DNA from: Penelope pileata
Taxonomy: Eukaryota; Chordata; Aves; Galliformes; Cracidae
NCBI GenBank assembly: GCA_013396635.1
Contig: WBMW01001708.1
Coordinates: 797,448-861,447 of the forward strand
Reading direction: 5' to 3'
DNA: 64,000 nucleotides
Below, piece after piece: positions 12,201 through 24,982 of the stretch; positions within the stretch are counted from its first letter, which is position 1, and each line of letters begins with the position of its first letter. Under the pieces are notes generated by a model, which saw nothing but the letters and a program-made list of their open reading frames with translations, searched no databases and was not told the origin of the DNA. The translations under genes were made by a program, and so were the position numbers.

Positions 12201-13909
12201 TCCGAAATTTCAGAGCTGATCTCAGAAGAGTTTAAACACAGCTTGTGGTGACAAGGCTTAGCTATTCGTCCAATGAACGTAACACTCTATGTACCCTACA
12301 GTTCATGTGTTTCTACTGAATTCTGGGTTTAGCTGTGTATTAGTTATAGTCTGAAGCTTGATAAAATAGAGCTGTATGTTCTCATCTCATCCTCAGATCC
12401 CATCCTTCAGTTTCATCCGAACCTGAGTCCCTCCTTCCTCTTCCATTACAATAAGATGAAAAAGCTTGCTAAACAAATACTTCCTACCACTAATTTAATA
12501 TTAAGAGATGCTGTCCAGTCTTATAAACTTAAAAAGTAAAGTGTAGTTTGTGTACCTAAAACTGTAAAACCTCATAAGGAATGTAGTCTCAGTTAATTAC
12601 CTTCTGCTCAGAAGGGGAGTGGGAAATTAATTGATCCTTTTAGTGATGAATTATTCAAAATGAAAATATAAAAACAATTGACAGCAACATTAGAGTCACG
12701 CCCTACATATTAACCTTGCACTACACATTGGGGGGTTCTATAGCAACACATGCATACTTCTAATTTGCCAAAGAAACTAAGCCACTGGAGTGCTCTTGCT
12801 GACATATTACATTTAGAAATAATCATTTAGAAATGCTATTAAACATAGTTGTTATGAACATAAAAGTCTCATTTTCTTCATTGAGTTAGGCAGAAACAAC
12901 GCCCACCATTAATGATCATTGCAAGTGCACACTTATGTGTTGCAAAAGAACTATATTCCAGTTGTTGTTTTAAAGTCATCATGCCCGGTGTTATGATCTT
13001 CTGAAGAAAAGTTTCTGGTAAGACCATCTCAGAAATTAATCTATGGAATAGTAAAATAAAGGGAAGGAGAGGTAAGGATTTCTACGTATTCCGGATGTGA
13101 TCCAAAGAATACAGGTAGCGTGCACAGACGATATAAGTTTTAGGGCCAACGAGTATCAAAAATGACTCAGCACATACTCTTCTTCTGTGTTATAGTCAGT
13201 CATGCACTGCTTTGACTATACATTTTGAAGTACTGATTACAGTAAATGAAATCCCTTACCTATTTGACACTGCAGGCAACAGCAAGTTTTAAAAATAGAA
13301 AATTTAAACTAAACTCTAGAAATCATTCATGAAAGTCATTATAAAGAAAACAAACATATGCAGGGGAAAAAAAGAAGTAAGTGAACCCTACTGAAAAAGG
13401 CCAATACAAGTCTACCTACAAGTTCTCTTGTATTTTTTCTCCCTTTTTCCTCCACAGTTGATTTTTGTCCTTCAAAAAGTGGTAAATTTCTTCCAGGCTA
13501 ATAAAAGATCTTCAAGTTTCCTCACACGCCAAGAAGCACAGCCAACACAGAATAGTTTCTGTGGAAGTTCTGTAGCTATTAGATAAAAAGCATGAAGGAA
13601 ATCACAGGAGAGAACCTCATAGGCATAAAAGCAATGAAGACCAAGTTCTTAGGAACAGAGCTTTCTTGTCTCCAAAATAGGACAAGGCTCAGCTGAAACA
13701 TTTGTTCCAGCTGGCATGTTTGTAACAGCTGTCCTCAATTTAGGTTCTCTAGTTAGGGCTGGCTTCACACTGTAGCCCTTTCCTCAGTGAGGAATTGCTG
13801 TAATCTTTAAAATGGCCAGTACCATCAAAAGCTTTTAGGGAAGTTTTAGGAAATATATATGTCCAATCAGAGATATGCACCCAGACATGCACAGTATAAA
13901 CATTTTTAT
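6231..13909. other. Unique AT-rich DNA, no gene seen
   Basis: I find no exon with good splice signals, no RNA gene and no recognisable mobile element in this stretch. The longest open frames (6407-6823 minus, 11707-12147 minus) show low-complexity translation without family motifs. An A-run lies near 10274-10284. Very old repeats could be missed by eye. Confidence 0.5.
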
Positions 13910-13977
13910 TTATATACGTGTAGTCTATGTATATATACATATATGTGTATAAATATATGTGTGTGTATATATATAAT
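13910..13977. repeat. TA/TG microsatellite
   Basis: This is an imperfect mixture of TATA, TGTG and TATG units covering about 65 bp, with uninterrupted TG and TA runs near its right end. It is simple-sequence DNA with no sign of function. Confidence 0.85.
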
Positions 13978-16900
13978 ACTGAGATGAAGAATCAAGCACT
14001 GTGTATGCCAGTAACTGTCTCATTTATTCTCAAGATGCTAATTCCTAATGGATGATGACGACGTTGATATGGGCTTATTGTGAGACTTGCACTTGGTGTT
14101 TTTAATTCCAGTCTATTACAACGTTACTTCTATGCAAGACAATGTCCAATCCAATTTGACCTTCAATGGCTTTGAATTGAAAAATGAAAAGGATGAGTAG
14201 AGGATTCAACCACTTCTTTTATTTTTGTCAGCGGAAAATTGAAATTCAACAGATTTTTCTTGCTGGATTTGCAGTCTCATCTTAAAAAAAATGAAGATAC
14301 AGCTACAGTTTGCATGTATTAAAGCACTGACTTTACATTCTCTTTCACTCTGATTGATAAGAAGGCAATACCATTTTAGCATAGTGTTGAATTGGCTTGT
14401 TTTAATAAGGTCTGGGAAGTGGCAGACTAAAATTCTCTCCCCTACAATTCTGTTTTCCTCGTGGTTTTGATCTGGTTTTCCCTGCATTTTAATTTTCTCT
14501 GGTGGATAAATTTACCTGATGTCTGATTCTGCTCATTTGAGAGAACACTTCAATCACCATCGCATCTAATCTTTCTCCTTGCCATTTTCAATTTATTTAC
14601 ACTCAAAGATGTTACTTCCCACAGTTTGAGAGGGAGAATGGAGATACTCAGGACTTGATCCAAACAAAGCCTCAGCACTCACTCTCATCTCATCTCATGC
14701 TAGACATGGGGTGTTTTGAATGTTAAAGCTCCCAATGTACCTCAAGTTCTCTGTGGGAGGACAGTTAGGAGAATTAGGTGGAGAACGTGGGAAAGGTTGA
14801 CTTTGCCCATTCATCTCCTCTCCCCTCCATGTTGATGGGCATCTTGCTAAGGTAAAAAACAGGCATCAAAAGCTGATTTCTTCAAAATCAGCTTCAACTG
14901 GGAGCGTGGTTTCCATCTTTCAGAAATAACCAGCTTCTTAAAGCACTCCACCAGGATCTGGTGAACCTAGCTTTGACTGCCTCTATCACAAATAATTTTG
15001 GGCACATCTTCTGACTCAAGACTAAAGGTGAACCTGGAGTGTGTATGGGGTTTCTCTTTGAACAGGAAGGTCTGGGTAGCAAGGAAATCACTCTCGTTTG
15101 CTCTTGTTGCAGTTTCTCCTTTTGCTTTTTGAATGAAGATCTCGCAGACCAAAGAGCGTGGCTTGTGTGTCTTTTGGTTTAGGCACTCACAGAAGGAGAG
15201 AAGAAGTAGGAGGCCACTAGCTTGCTTGGGTAGTAAAAGTTTTAATGTGATGTTGGTGCCTTGTGCCTTCTGAATCATCCAACCCAGGATATGTGATCCA
15301 TAAGCCTCACCCCTACTGCAGTGTATCCTTTGTAAGGCAATACTGATCTCTGCTGTGTTTCCCACGGAAAGAATAGAGCTCAGAACTCAATTCTGAATAG
15401 AAGGTGATGCATTAAGTGCTTGAACTATAGAGAGAGCAGGATTTAAGAAACACATCTGTCTGCTGCATCTCTGCTGTTTCAGACACTTTCCTACTCCAGT
15501 TGTGAAATCCCTTCTAAGGCACTTGTTTTTCACAGGCATTGCATGGCAAAACAAGTTGATGCCAAGCCAATTAGAAGTCCAACAGCCAACTACTCAAAGC
15601 CAAGCGGTCAAAGGATGCTGCAAGGCTGCTCCCACCTCCCAAGACATCTTTGGCAAAACAAGAAATTGGACCTGGGTCAGCACTCTCCACCACTTGACCA
15701 TTTGCTCTTTCAAAAGGAATCAGTGTAGGAGGTAACAGGCACTGTCCCAAGGCAGTGATTTTGGTGAAAGATATATCAATATAGGATCACATTTGTTTGA
15801 CGCAATCTCATCATTAATTAGTGCAAATATACAGAATTCTACTAATGCAGAGCTGACTCCATTAATATATAGTTTTAATCCTTCCTTAGGACTGACACAA
15901 ACGTGCATGCTGACTGCTATAACTATACTTTGTCATGAAAGCTAATATCACAGCTTTTTTGTCTTCTTTCTGTCACAGTGTAGCTCTGCTTGGTTTAAGT
16001 GGCATTCATGCCCACTATATACAGGGATTATAATTACATGTTACAGGTTATTAGTCTCTATGTAACAATAGGAAAAGCGGGAAATGTGTTACATTGCAAA
16101 TCTCTTTCCTTCTCCACATGTTATGAGTTAGCATATAATGCATTTTATTCCTAATTAAAATATGGCAGGGCTTTTTTGCAGTGCTTCATTATCCATTTGC
16201 AAAGAGGCATGGCCCTATCAGTCAGTAATGAGATGCCACCAAAGAAAATTATTATGGAAAAAAGCAATCTAGGGAGAAACTATTATCTGGTTTTCTACAA
16301 AAAAAGTTTCTAGTCTTATTAGCTTGCATTACATAGTAGAAATTGAACTTAGGAAGGTACAATGAGACATGCACACTGTCAATTTTACAGCCTAACAGAA
16401 GGACGTTAAACCTCCTTTAGAGAGATCAGAGCTAGTAGTCCAAGATCTTGAGGTGCGTAATGTCTCCACTGAATATAGCAGAAGTCATGCAGTTATGGTA
16501 TAAAGGGTTATGCAAAAGCCTTGCTGAAGTCTATTTCTTACCAAATTTGGTAGAAAAAGCCAGCAGGCCTGAAAAGAGGCCTGCATATAATTGCAAGTGC
16601 CTTTACAAGCTGTTTATTTACAAGAACAACAATAGTTTTTGCACGTGTAAGTCTTATCATACACAAATTGTAGTATATACGATTTGGCTGCACAGTGGTG
16701 AGCCTCCATGTTCATAAATATGCATTAGGGCCAGGCTTCAGATTAGAGAAATTTAATCCTGAAACGTCTTACTGAGCTCTGAAAAATTGAACACTTCTAT
16801 CACCTAGATGTTGCTTTGAAGTATTTTGACTGAGTATTTGCCTAGGGGGGTTGCATGGGAATAAAACAAGAGAAAAAATTGTCCTATTGGAATGATCTTT

Positions 16901-19900
16901 CTGGGGGCATTGTTACCACTGCAGTCATACTAGAAGGAACTGCTGTGACAATTTATTCTCAGAATTTAGATAGTGCAGCAGAATTCTGATGGAGGATTTA
17001 GTGATGACTACCCAACATTAGCAGGTATTTAGATTTGAAGAAATTTCATAAAATAATGCACTGATTCCTTCAATATAGAACAGAAAAAGATTCAATCATG
17101 GGTGCTTAGACATGAGCATTCACTTTCAAGTTATTCAGATAGTGAGAAAAAGAAAGGTAAGGGAACACAGGTGAAGAAGGTGATAGGAAGGGGAAAAATT
17201 ATTTTGAGTCTTTTTGCCAGTTTGAGATTGAGATGTAGCTGAATAAGCCAATCTGCATTCTGAAGGATGTAGCACACTCAGCAGTCTTGAGGGAAAAAAG
17301 ATAAAAAATTACTCCTTTCCCTTTCATGGGACTCTGTGAGTTTACAGAACTATTTGTTTAACTATTTTGTTCAGCCTGCTGTTTTGATCTGTGATTCAAA
17401 ACTCTGTGTTCCATGGGTAGTTCTGTCTGTGTTCTGTGTTATCTAAGATTATAGCCACCCTCAGCCTGTGATCAGTGGAGTGCCTCGATGTTTCGATAAA
17501 TGTCAGGACACTGACTGTAGCATCTCTGTATGTTGAAATTCTTGCCTTCACATAAAATCACCTTCATAAGGGGACATTGGTAGGGAATGACCTTGAAGGT
17601 AACAGCTCATGTAGTCACAGGACTACATAATCAAGAGAACCACAACAGCAGTAAGTCAAAATACTTCATTGCAGTGAGCCCAGCTCTTCCTAGGAAGTGC
17701 TCTGGGTGATAATAACCTTGAAGTTGACATTAGATTTACAGCTCAATTCCTTTGGGTAATGATGCTGATTACATCCATACGAAAAGAGTAAAGTGAGTTC
17801 TCTTTCTTCCTCTCTGTAGTATGACTTCACTCATGGCTTTCACAGAGAAAACCTGTGACAGGTCCCTGAATTACTTCAGACATTCAGTAGCTGTAGAGCT
17901 CTTTCTAGACGATAGAAATCTCTCCACTGCTCCAGAGCAGCTGACAGCTGAAGAAAGGTGGTCAACTGAATTCTTTCTTGTAGCCACACCGTACCCCAGG
18001 ATAAGTAGAGTGATTAAGCTGATTTATAGCACTGGGATACCCAACAGCTTTTATTCCCAGAACAAGATCTGCACAGCAGGTATTCAACTCCATAATGAAA
18101 TGAAACAGCCATCCTTCTGTAGGCAGCAGTATTACAGACATGTAAAGAGCAGGATCCTAAATTGTCAATTAAAGTTACATTCACCTTTTACAAGTGGCTT
18201 GAGTTAAAAATATGAGGCTCAGACTGAGTTTTCTAGACAGACAGTTAATATGAGAGTCACTTGGCTAGCAGTAAGTAGCTGCAGTGGAACTGTCTACCTC
18301 TGAGTTACACTAAGGGCTCCCTTTCTAGCCAGTGCAGATCTCATCTATCATTCAGTGGACTCTAAGACATGATCATTTCATTGTAGAATAGACACTCAAA
18401 ATAAATTGGATTAATCATCTTTGAAAATTTGTATTTCCCCTCAACTTATCTAAAACTGTACTTGCAACCCAGGTTACCTGAGAACTGAGAAAACTAAGCG
18501 TTAAAGTAAATCCACTTAAACTATTAGCAAAAGCCACGAGTACCTTATCTATGCTGTTAGGCAAAGTCCTTGCCCTGCTCCAAGCTCTTCAGCCAATTGC
18601 AATGTTAACTTGCACACTGAAATCAGCAGGTTGGTGGTCACCAGGCTGGTCATAATGAAGAAAAAGAGAAGGGAGGAGTGCTATTCAGATAGCTTTTGTT
18701 GACTGCCACTAAAGTATTTATTTCCAAGGCCTTCTGACAACCTAAGGAGGTTATATAACAGGGAGGCTGCTGAAAATTTTGACTGACATTGCTAGCATTT
18801 GGATTAAAACTCTAGAGCGTTTTGTTTCTTGATGTTTCAGCAGACATTTGACCAGCAGCAAGGCTGAGAACAGCTGCTGCTGGTAAATACACTTGGCAGG
18901 GAGCCTTCATCACCAGCACAGTTTGGCACAACTTTTAAAGGCAGGTATCTGAAAGAGATCACCTGAAGAAGTCCTGTTCAAGCACATTTCCAGTACAGAT
19001 AAATCTGATGTAATATCTCGCCGCCTTACAATGATCCTAAAGAGGCAACAGGCTTTAGGAGCTAGGTGAGACACTACTCAAGGTGGTTCATGAACAGTAA
19101 CCAAATTAGGACTCAGACTGAGGGCTATGATCTAGGCTTGGCATGTACCCTGATGCTGTGAACTAGCATATGTACTACAAATGTACTATTTAATGTACAT
19201 AATAAAGACAAGTCAGGCACCAAGCGCTGGTCTCTAGTCCACGTGGCACAGACCCCCACCTGGGTTTCACTCCCACTAGAGAACACTGACCCCATCCACA
19301 CTATGTAGGACCTGTCTCTGGGGTGATTGGAAGACTGTTTATGAAGAAGGGAGCAAGCAGCCTCCAAGGCATTGTCCTTAGAGAACACAGTCCTGGAATT
19401 GTTCCAAATTTTGTGTTAGAAAAGAGACAGTTAGGGAGGTCCATGATAGAGCCAAGGAGCCAGCCAGTGACCAAGTAGAGTGGAAAATCAGAAGTCCACT
19501 GCTTGCACTCCTTCTGTAGACTGTTTATCAGTATCTATGAAACCTGAGATGTCATAGTTAGACTTTTGCTTCAAAATAATCTTATAAACCCAATCTAGGA
19601 GGTTACTGATTTGAGTGATTTCAGTGATTCTCTCTAGAGTACTCACTATTTTAAATATGTGTTTAAGTACCTTGTCCTTGTATTGGGTCTTTGTGCCTTA
19701 TTCTGTAAAAAAAGTGGCATCTGAGATAACACAGTATATCAGTGCTAACTCGTGGTACTGCTCCTCACATGCTTTGGCTGTCTGTATTTTAGGAGAGCCA
19801 GACAGCTTTCTTTGGGAACAGCAGCGCAGCCAAATATCACCATATGCTGTGTGGGTTCCCTGTTTCCGCTTCTCAAAGGATCTGACAGCTTGGCCTAGCC

Positions 19901-22900
19901 AGAAAAACAAAACAATGTACTTTACACACACAAAAAGAGGATTTCAATGTTTTGTGCAGGATAGGAAGAAAAAATGAGGTCTTACAAAGGAAAATTCAAC
20001 AGTGAAACCTCAGAGTATCTCAAAATCTGGGACACTGGTTACCCATATTCTCACTTTAGTTAGTGGACTTTCTTCCATGTTTTCTCCCCTAACTGCAAAG
20101 TTGCTTTGGCCATTGAGATATTGGCTTTTACAAACAAAGAAATATGCTTCATCCCTTTTGTTTGAGACAGCCTTCCTGGACTAAAAATTTGCTTTTGACT
20201 ATCCATTTTCTAATGAAAAATATTTTTGCTCCTGGTATTCTGTAAGTCTGAACATTTTGAATTGCAGCAGGTGACTTGTGCACTACCCTCTTTCCTTTTA
20301 AACAAAAGCTGTTAGCTCCCACCTACTGACTTCCGTGTCACCACAGGCATGATCCCACAACCCTTGTGTAAGCATCCTCTAAGTAGCTTCAGTGAGAGTT
20401 ACACGTGCAGAGCCAAAAAGCTGTGCCTGTTAAATATCTGTATTACTAATATGAGGATTACTACTCTGGGTTTCACACGATGTCTTCATTCCTTTTAATT
20501 ACATCATCTGCTCTCCCAGAGGATATCATTTGGTTAGCTACTTGGCTGACATCAAAGCTGTTCTAAAAGCAGGGAGTTTTTGAATACTGAAGTCTACAAT
20601 GCCAACACTTAACTAAATTCCTGCTCTTCTGAAAAATGCATGGGTAAAATAATGCACTCTGAGCTGTTAGTGTCGTTGCCTTTCATTACCTGGGTTGTGG
20701 GGCCACAGCTTCAGAACTGGATCAGCTAAGACTGTGCTGTTTGAGGAAGCACATGGAGACATGGCTGTATCAGTTCTAGGGCCAGAAGTAAGGCCATTCA
20801 CTTTGGGGATGTGTCAACTTGAAACAAAAGCCTGGTGGGAATAAAAGTGGCTCTAAGTAGAGCCACCACAAGAACCTCTCCACCGTATTTCCTGTATCAA
20901 GATCTGGACTCCCATCCTGTGGTGGTTTCATGTTCAGTCAGCTCAGTTTATGCTGGACTCAATCCTAATGGACAAAGACATGTTCCTAGCTGCTGCTAGG
21001 AGTCACAACTAAGACCACAGAACCTCTGCCAGAATTACCCTCACGGTGACAGGACACGGAGGCAAAGACTGGTCTCAGGACAGCCAGGCTGTCACCTGGA
21101 TACTGACCCCAGTGCACTGACTCCAATGATCATGAGGAATGAAGGACACGAGAGAGGGATGTTTTATGCTAGACAGTGCAGCGTGTAGTCAGGATGTGCG
21201 ACAGAGACCAGGGAATACTCCTGAATCCCTCAGTACAGGGGTAACCTGAGCATCTTCAGAGCAGTGAGCTTGTGTCCCAAACTGCTGGCTTTGGATCAGA
21301 AAAGTCCTTCTGAATCTAGACAGGCTCTGCCTTGTTAGCTCAGTTACGAGGCCAGATTTGAATTATCCCTACACATTTGCACTTTTTATTTATAAGCCCT
21401 TCAGGAACACAGAACACTGAAGAGCTCAATGCAATGAGATCCTAGTTACTCTACAGCAGCCTACTTGGGCCTGGGGTCAGAAGGGAGCAAAATAAGCCTA
21501 ATGTATTATCTAAATAAGCCTAACATATTAGATACTACTGTAGAAGGCTATGTGCAATCAGATGAAGAATTAAAAATTTGATTTTTCCAATAAGTATACC
21601 ATTCATTGTATTCTCTTTCTAACTTAAGATTTTTAGAAAAATGAGTTTATTTAGAAGTCTCTTAAAGTAATTTGCAATGTACTTTTTCCTTACTGCATAT
21701 TTTTAAGTACAGTGAGGTACAGCACAGAGTGAAGACCACTGCATATACAATGTACTAAATAATTTTCCATTAATAATGTCTATAGTAACAGATCTTTGCC
21801 CACACATCAGCAGCACTGAAGTAAATTGGCCTTGTCAGTCTATGTAAAAATGTATGTATCCACTTTATGTATGCAAGACAAGTTGAACGGAATAATTTGA
21901 GTGACTTCTGTTTTGGAGAACAGGCAAGGTCTAGGGAAAACAGACATCTAATTTTCTTATGAAGTTACAGCTGAGCTGCCTGAGGTTTCTCATGCAATTT
22001 TGCTATCATGAAGTTGCATTAGAATCTGTTTTTCCAGGCAGTTTTCCTACAGCCGCAGTGAAGTTGATTTATGAGCCATCCACTTCTACATGTTACAGCG
22101 GCAATATTAGCCAAGCCTCTTCAGTACGTATCCACTCTCAGGCTTTCTTACTTAGAACAAATTGATTTACTCTGTATTCTTACTGGAGTATGGTCTGTGT
22201 TCATACTTTACTCCCCTTATCATATATACGCCAGAGGAAGAAGTTAAAGGAATATTTCTTAGGCAGTTTCCCTCACTTAGGGAATGTATAAACTTAAAGT
22301 TATATTGCTCACTTTCCCTAAAGAAAAAATATATCTTTCTCTTTGGAAATGAAGGGCCAGAGTCCTCTCTCTTCCCTCTCCCCACATTACAGACACTTAC
22401 CCAAAGCACCCTAAGCTCTAAAACTAATAAGCCAATGATCCTGCTGTGCTTAGTAGAGCAGTAAGATCTAACGACTCCTGCACTGAAACGGTTGGTCTCC
22501 CAACACCTCTGTATGCCCAAATTAGATTAGATTAATTCAGACCAAGGTTCATATGGGGCACGGCACGCCTTGCTAACCCCCGCAGCAGCTGGCAGGGAAA
22601 TTTGTGTGCTGCTTCCTTCCTGCAGACACATGGACATCAACCAGGCAGTATCACCGTCTACCTTGCCTGTGGGTGCTCTGCCAGTGCAGAGGCAGCACTT
22701 CTCTGAGCAGATCATATATACTTCATGGGAAGATAATGGAGGAAAGGGGGGAGGATAAAATCCTGCCTCCTCCCTCTTCCTTGATAATGCTGGAAGGGAG
22801 AAAGGAATAGATTTCATTGCCCTTTTTCCATCCCAATGGAAATAAACTCCGGATCTTCAAAATAAGGGACAGCTAGGTCAGCTGAGATGTCACTTGTAGG

Positions 22901-24408
22901 TGGCTTGTGTTATGGGCCCATCATTGGGACTGATCAAAGAGCGAGCACTAACACTGCAGTTCCAGCGTGGACGACTCAAAGTGCAGTTAAAGAAGTGACA
23001 CAATATAAATAGAAACTGCAGGCCACAAAAGCAAAATACCCATAATCTACATTTGGAACCAAGCAGAAAAGGGCTGTGGGGAATTTCTAAGCATGAAATA
23101 TTTTCAGACCAAAGCTGAAGAAAAGGGTTAATTTCTTTCACAGTATGGGTAAAGCTTGCTACTGAAGGAATCGTATTTTCTTATTTTTCCTGCATTCTGT
23201 ATTTGCTACCCTCTCTTTTGAGAGCTCACTTCTCTTTGTGTGGTACCTGAAGCATCCTGCACAGCTTTCAGATGCATTAGTTGTAAGGCTGGTGAAAAAA
23301 AATCAGACAATGACAGATGAGAGCAGCAAAAAGTATTTGCCAGTGTTTGGCACAGAGAGCGGGGAGAACAAACAACACGAGGAAAGCTACAGATAGACAT
23401 ACCTTGATGATTTCTGTGTGCCTCTGTTGATGCCTGATAATTGACAGGGCTCCACTCTCAAGAGTAAGGAGGGGAAAGAGGAGAGCGAGTGAGATATAAC
23501 CAGATGGAGAAGGCTCCATTGCTATTTATTTCAGTAATTTTCATTTCCCAGCATTAAGCTTTTCTATCTGTTGTTCCAGTGACAACTGATGAAGATGTAA
23601 GAACACTGAAACCTAAGCTTTATCATCACACATCTCCCTAACAATACACAGGAAAATAGCTGCTCCCTTTACAAAAGACAGAATGATAATGGATAAAGCT
23701 GGGATAAGTGGTTTCCTAGGACACTGCCTTTGGTAGGAGGCATGTTTTGCACTGCTGTCTTGGCAAAGACAGTGCTAGGAAGAGCACCAGCTCTTTCCAC
23801 CCTCCCTCTGGGTCCAGTGGCACTGCACAGATTTGTTGGTCTTTGTGGATTAGGGCCCAAGGACTAACAAATGGAAAAGCCATCATTTCCTTTGAGATTT
23901 TATTTTTTTTAACAACATTTACAGCCACACTAATATAAAACACAATCAATCATTTTTAAATTCTGTGTTTTTGTTTTTGTTTGTTTCACTCCCTGTCAGT
24001 GGTTGTTGTTATTCCTTTCTAGCATAAAGAGTTCTTTCAGATGCAGGATTTTTCCTGCACATGAGCAGTTCCACAACTAGGATCTGAGCTGATTCAAATC
24101 TCTTCCAATGAACTAGATAAGTGGATCTAAGTTATAACTGTACTGCAGACTCTGATGTTTGTCAAGCATTTGGGACCTACTGCACAGTGTACAATCTGTA
24201 CATTTGTCCAGCATAGTCTGGATGGAAATACGGACTTTGGAAATATTGAAATGTGGCAATTAGTTGTCTGTTATATGATTCTTTTGCAGCTGAAGCCCCT
24301 CTTTCTCTGTTTAGATGGAACCACCTCAGTCCTCTGCAATTCAGCAAGCAGATAGGTGTCTGCACTCTGTGCATTCATGCTATGGTAGCTCATGAGCCAA
24401 TATACATA
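13978..24408. other. Unique AT-rich DNA, no gene seen
   Basis: About 10 kb without a recognisable gene or transposon. A 128-codon open frame at 17821-18207 (plus) begins just after a pyrimidine-rich tract ending in TAG, which resembles a splice acceptor. Its translation matches no family I know and its length is within chance. A short local duplication of an AATAAGCCTAA unit lies near 21492-21535. Confidence 0.5.
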
Positions 24409-24980
24409 GGTCTCTCCAAAAGTAACGCCTCCTGTTTGTTTCCATGGAAACTACAACAGATACAAAGAGCACAATCACACTCTTTGATAGAGAACATTCT
24501 CAGCTACAAAACACTATTTTTCAACACAGTCACCACCATTAGTCAATTTGCACGGATGAGCTGATTGAGACATTCTTCATTTTGTGGTGTGACAGCTGTG
24601 CATGGCCACCTGGAACATGGCTTGTCTTTCACATTGCTGTCACTGCCATTGAAAAGCACCACCCACTGCCTCACTGTGCTCACAACCACTGTTTGCACTC
24701 CATAAACATTCAGCAAGCATCAATGAATGTCAATAGGTGAACTTTTTTTCCACATGAAGGAATTCAATTCCACACCTTTGCTTCATACACACTTCCATGT
24801 CAGATACCATTGTGTCAGACTGCCCCTCTGCTGCCATCTGTCACACGGCAACAGATTGTAATAGAATATTGGTGGGAAGGTTGAGCCTTTACTGCCATAC
24901 CACCAACATCTGCCTCTGACATCGTGGGCCAACGTAACAAAATCGGAGGCACTTTCGGTTACTTTTCAGAACAGCACTCA
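24409..24980 (-). mobile_element. Mariner-family DNA transposon, internally deleted copy 1
   Basis: The element lies between TA dinucleotides (24407-24408 and 24981-24982), the mariner target. Its ends are imperfect inverted repeats sharing an AAAAGTAAC...GCCTCC pattern. On the minus strand the interior carries a decayed N-terminal transposase region, including the sequence for NVKDKP followed by a stretch reading like NEECLNQLIRAN. The next part jumps straight to the 3' end, so most of the catalytic region is gone. At about 570 bp it is under half the size of a full mariner (about 1.2-1.3 kb). Frameshifts and a TGA break the frame. It matches the element at 36636-37173, which lies in the opposite orientation. 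Confidence 0.85.
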
Positions 24981-24982
24981 TA

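Noticed and set aside
17821..18207. 128-codon open frame after a splice-acceptor-like tract
   Set aside because: No recognisable family, and several frames of this length are expected by chance in 64 kb on six frames. No partner exon was found.
20931..21240. TGTGGTGGTTTCATG, resembling the start of an avian LTR
   Set aside because: I could not find a matching end, polyadenylation signal or target duplication.
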